Shown piece by piece: positions 3,996 to 5,087 of a stretch of DNA of 5,087 bases; within the stretch, counting starts at the first letter, position 1; each line of letters starts with the position of its first letter. A program made the translations under genes and the position numbers. The stretch is taken from contig JABXGU010000157.1 in NCBI GenBank assembly GCA_016550415.1, positions 1-5,087 of the forward strand. Reading direction: 5' to 3'. The stretch comes from an archaeon (GTDB lineage: Archaea > Asgardarchaeota > Hermodarchaeia > Hermodarchaeales > Hermodarchaeaceae). The notes beneath the pieces are model-generated. The model was given only the letters and a program-made list of their open reading frames with translations. It ran no database searches and had not been told where the DNA came from.

Positions 3996-5087
3996 ATGCA
4001 AAAGCCGAAACTGGGTTTACTTAAGCCAAGTGAACTTGCTCTCTTTGTGGACTATTATGAACTCACAAGTACTAAGGCAGATTTTGATCATAAAAATCAA
4101 GCAGTTGTTACGCAGGAATATTTCATTAGACGTTTACCCTTTGGTTCATATCTTGTCTCAGCAGGTCTGGAGCAATTCATAGCTCACGTCCTAACCTTAC
4201 GATTTGAAGAGAAGGATTTGGGCTGGCTTGAAGCCACCTCTACTCCTGACTTCAGAAATGGGTTCCTTAATTATTTGCTTTCTTTCCAGTTTAGTGGTGA
4301 CATCTATTCCGTTCCGGAGGGAACAGTGATGTTTCCCAATGAACCTATTCTCAGTGTCACCGGTCCCTGTGTTGAAGTCCAAATCTTTGAGACATATCTG
4401 CTCAATGTGATGAATTTCCAGTCCTTAGTAGCAACTAAAACAGCTCGAATGATAGATGTTGCACAGGGTCGTACGGTTGTTGATTTTGGTGCCCGTAGAG
4501 CTCATGGTCGAGATGCAGCAATGCTTGCAGCACGTGCATCCTATCTTGCAGGAGCAACAGGAACATCATTAGTCGCAGCAGGAAAAATGTGGAACATCCC
4601 ATACATTGGGACAATACCGCATTCGTATATCATGAATCGAGATACGGAATTGCAGGCATTTCGAGAATATGCTGAGTCTTTTCCACATAATGCTATTTTG
4701 TTGATAGATACATATGATACATTGGAAGGTGTTCGCAACGCCATAATTGTAGGCAGTGAACTTCAGGAACAAGGATTTTCACTAAAGGGTATTCGCTTGG
4801 ATAGTGGGGACCTCCTTTCCCTAAGTAAAAAGTCCCGCAGTATTCTTGACAAGGCAGGATTCCAAGACACTAAGATTTTCGTAAGCAGCGATCTCGATGA
4901 ATACAGAATTCAAGAGTTACTAGCCGCAGGTGCCCCAATTGATGGTTTTGGAGTAGGCACCCGATTGGTAACAGGAGCAAACTTCAACCCATTGACTAGA
5001 GAGGGCGGACCATCTGCCATAAATGGAGTATTCAAGTTAGTAGAGCGCATAGATTCCCATGGTAAAGTGATACCGAAAACAAAACTG
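3996..5087 (+). CDS. pncB: Nicotinate phosphoribosyltransferase, 3' end cut by the window
   Basis: Open from ATG 3996 to the last base, exactly 364 codons without a stop. It catalyses nicotinate + PRPP + ATP to nicotinate mononucleotide, the entry step of NAD salvage (Preiss-Handler route), in the cytoplasm. Family landmarks in order: YYELTSTKADF (20-30) and RRLPFGSYLVSAGLEQF (45-61) in the N-terminal domain; DFGARRAHGRDAA (163-175), the signature loop; GATGTS (186-191); GTIPHS (205-210), whose His209 is at the position phosphorylated during ATP-coupled catalysis in this family; RLDSGDL (267-273); SSDLDEYRI (297-305); and FGVGTRLVT (318-326), the phosphate-binding end of the barrel. Short archaeal forms are about 390 residues, so probably only some 25-40 residues are missing. 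Start chosen for the GAGG site 8 bases upstream. It is divergent from the peroxiredoxin gene. Confidence 0.95.
   Translation, partial: MQKPKLGLLKPSELALFVDYYELTSTKADFDHKNQAVVTQEYFIRRLPFGSYLVSAGLEQFIAHVLTLRFEEKDLGWLEATSTPDFRNGFLNYLLSFQFSGDIYSVPEGTVMFPNEPILSVTGPCVEVQIFETYLLNVMNFQSLVATKTARMIDVAQGRTVVDFGARRAHGRDAAMLAARASYLAGATGTSLVAAGKMWNIPYIGTIPHSYIMNRDTELQAFREYAESFPHNAILLIDTYDTLEGVRNAIIVGSELQEQGFSLKGIRLDSGDLLSLSKKSRSILDKAGFQDTKIFVSSDLDEYRIQELLAAGAPIDGFGVGTRLVTGANFNPLTREGGPSAINGVFKLVERIDSHGKVIPKTKL

Noticed and set aside
3982..4182. 66-codon plus-strand frame at the start of the nicotinate phosphoribosyltransferase gene
   Set aside because: It is a shadow in another frame; the frame from 3996 carries all the family motifs and stays open to the window edge.
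4541..4772. Two overlapping minus-strand frames opposite the nicotinate phosphoribosyltransferase gene
   Set aside because: They overlap each other and a strongly conserved coding region, with no ribosome site or recognisable domain.

Overview
The window looks like an archaeal chromosome segment, most likely from an Asgard-type (Thorarchaeia-like) lineage. That placement is inference from style, not from a marker gene. The signs are a secreted protein ending in an I-P-G-F-P / hydrophobic / Arg-cluster tail, a winged-helix domain fused to an RDD membrane domain, TATA-like boxes about 25-30 bp ahead of starts (one apparently leaderless), and GGAGG-type ribosome sites. There is no rRNA, tRNA, CRISPR array or insertion sequence.

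Layout. 1-489 is the 3' end of a secreted or surface protein whose start lies off the left edge. 699-1442 encodes a winged-helix + RDD protein, probably a membrane-tethered regulator. 1589-2965 encodes a full-length relative of the left-edge protein, about 69% identical over the last 121 comparable ectodomain residues but with a completely different C-terminal anchor. A clear hairpin-plus-T-tract terminator (2997-3040) closes this block. So two paralogous cell-surface proteins flank a putative membrane-bound transcription factor. CTGAA/TTCAG half-sites recur in front of both the regulator and the second surface gene.

3041-3334 has no intact gene. It holds the best oddity in the window: an apparently intact BRE/TATA promoter and leaderless ATG followed by the first 23 codons of a [4Fe-4S] ferredoxin-type protein (3131-3202), which stops right after its third cluster cysteine. 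This looks like the stump of a deleted gene.

The right part holds two divergent housekeeping genes: a Bcp/AhpC-TSA peroxiredoxin on the minus strand (3335-3832, TTG start fixed by a strong ribosome site) and nicotinate phosphoribosyltransferase on the plus strand (3996 to the right edge, 364 codons present). They share a 163-bp intergenic region. No functional link between them is evident beyond possible redox/NAD upkeep.
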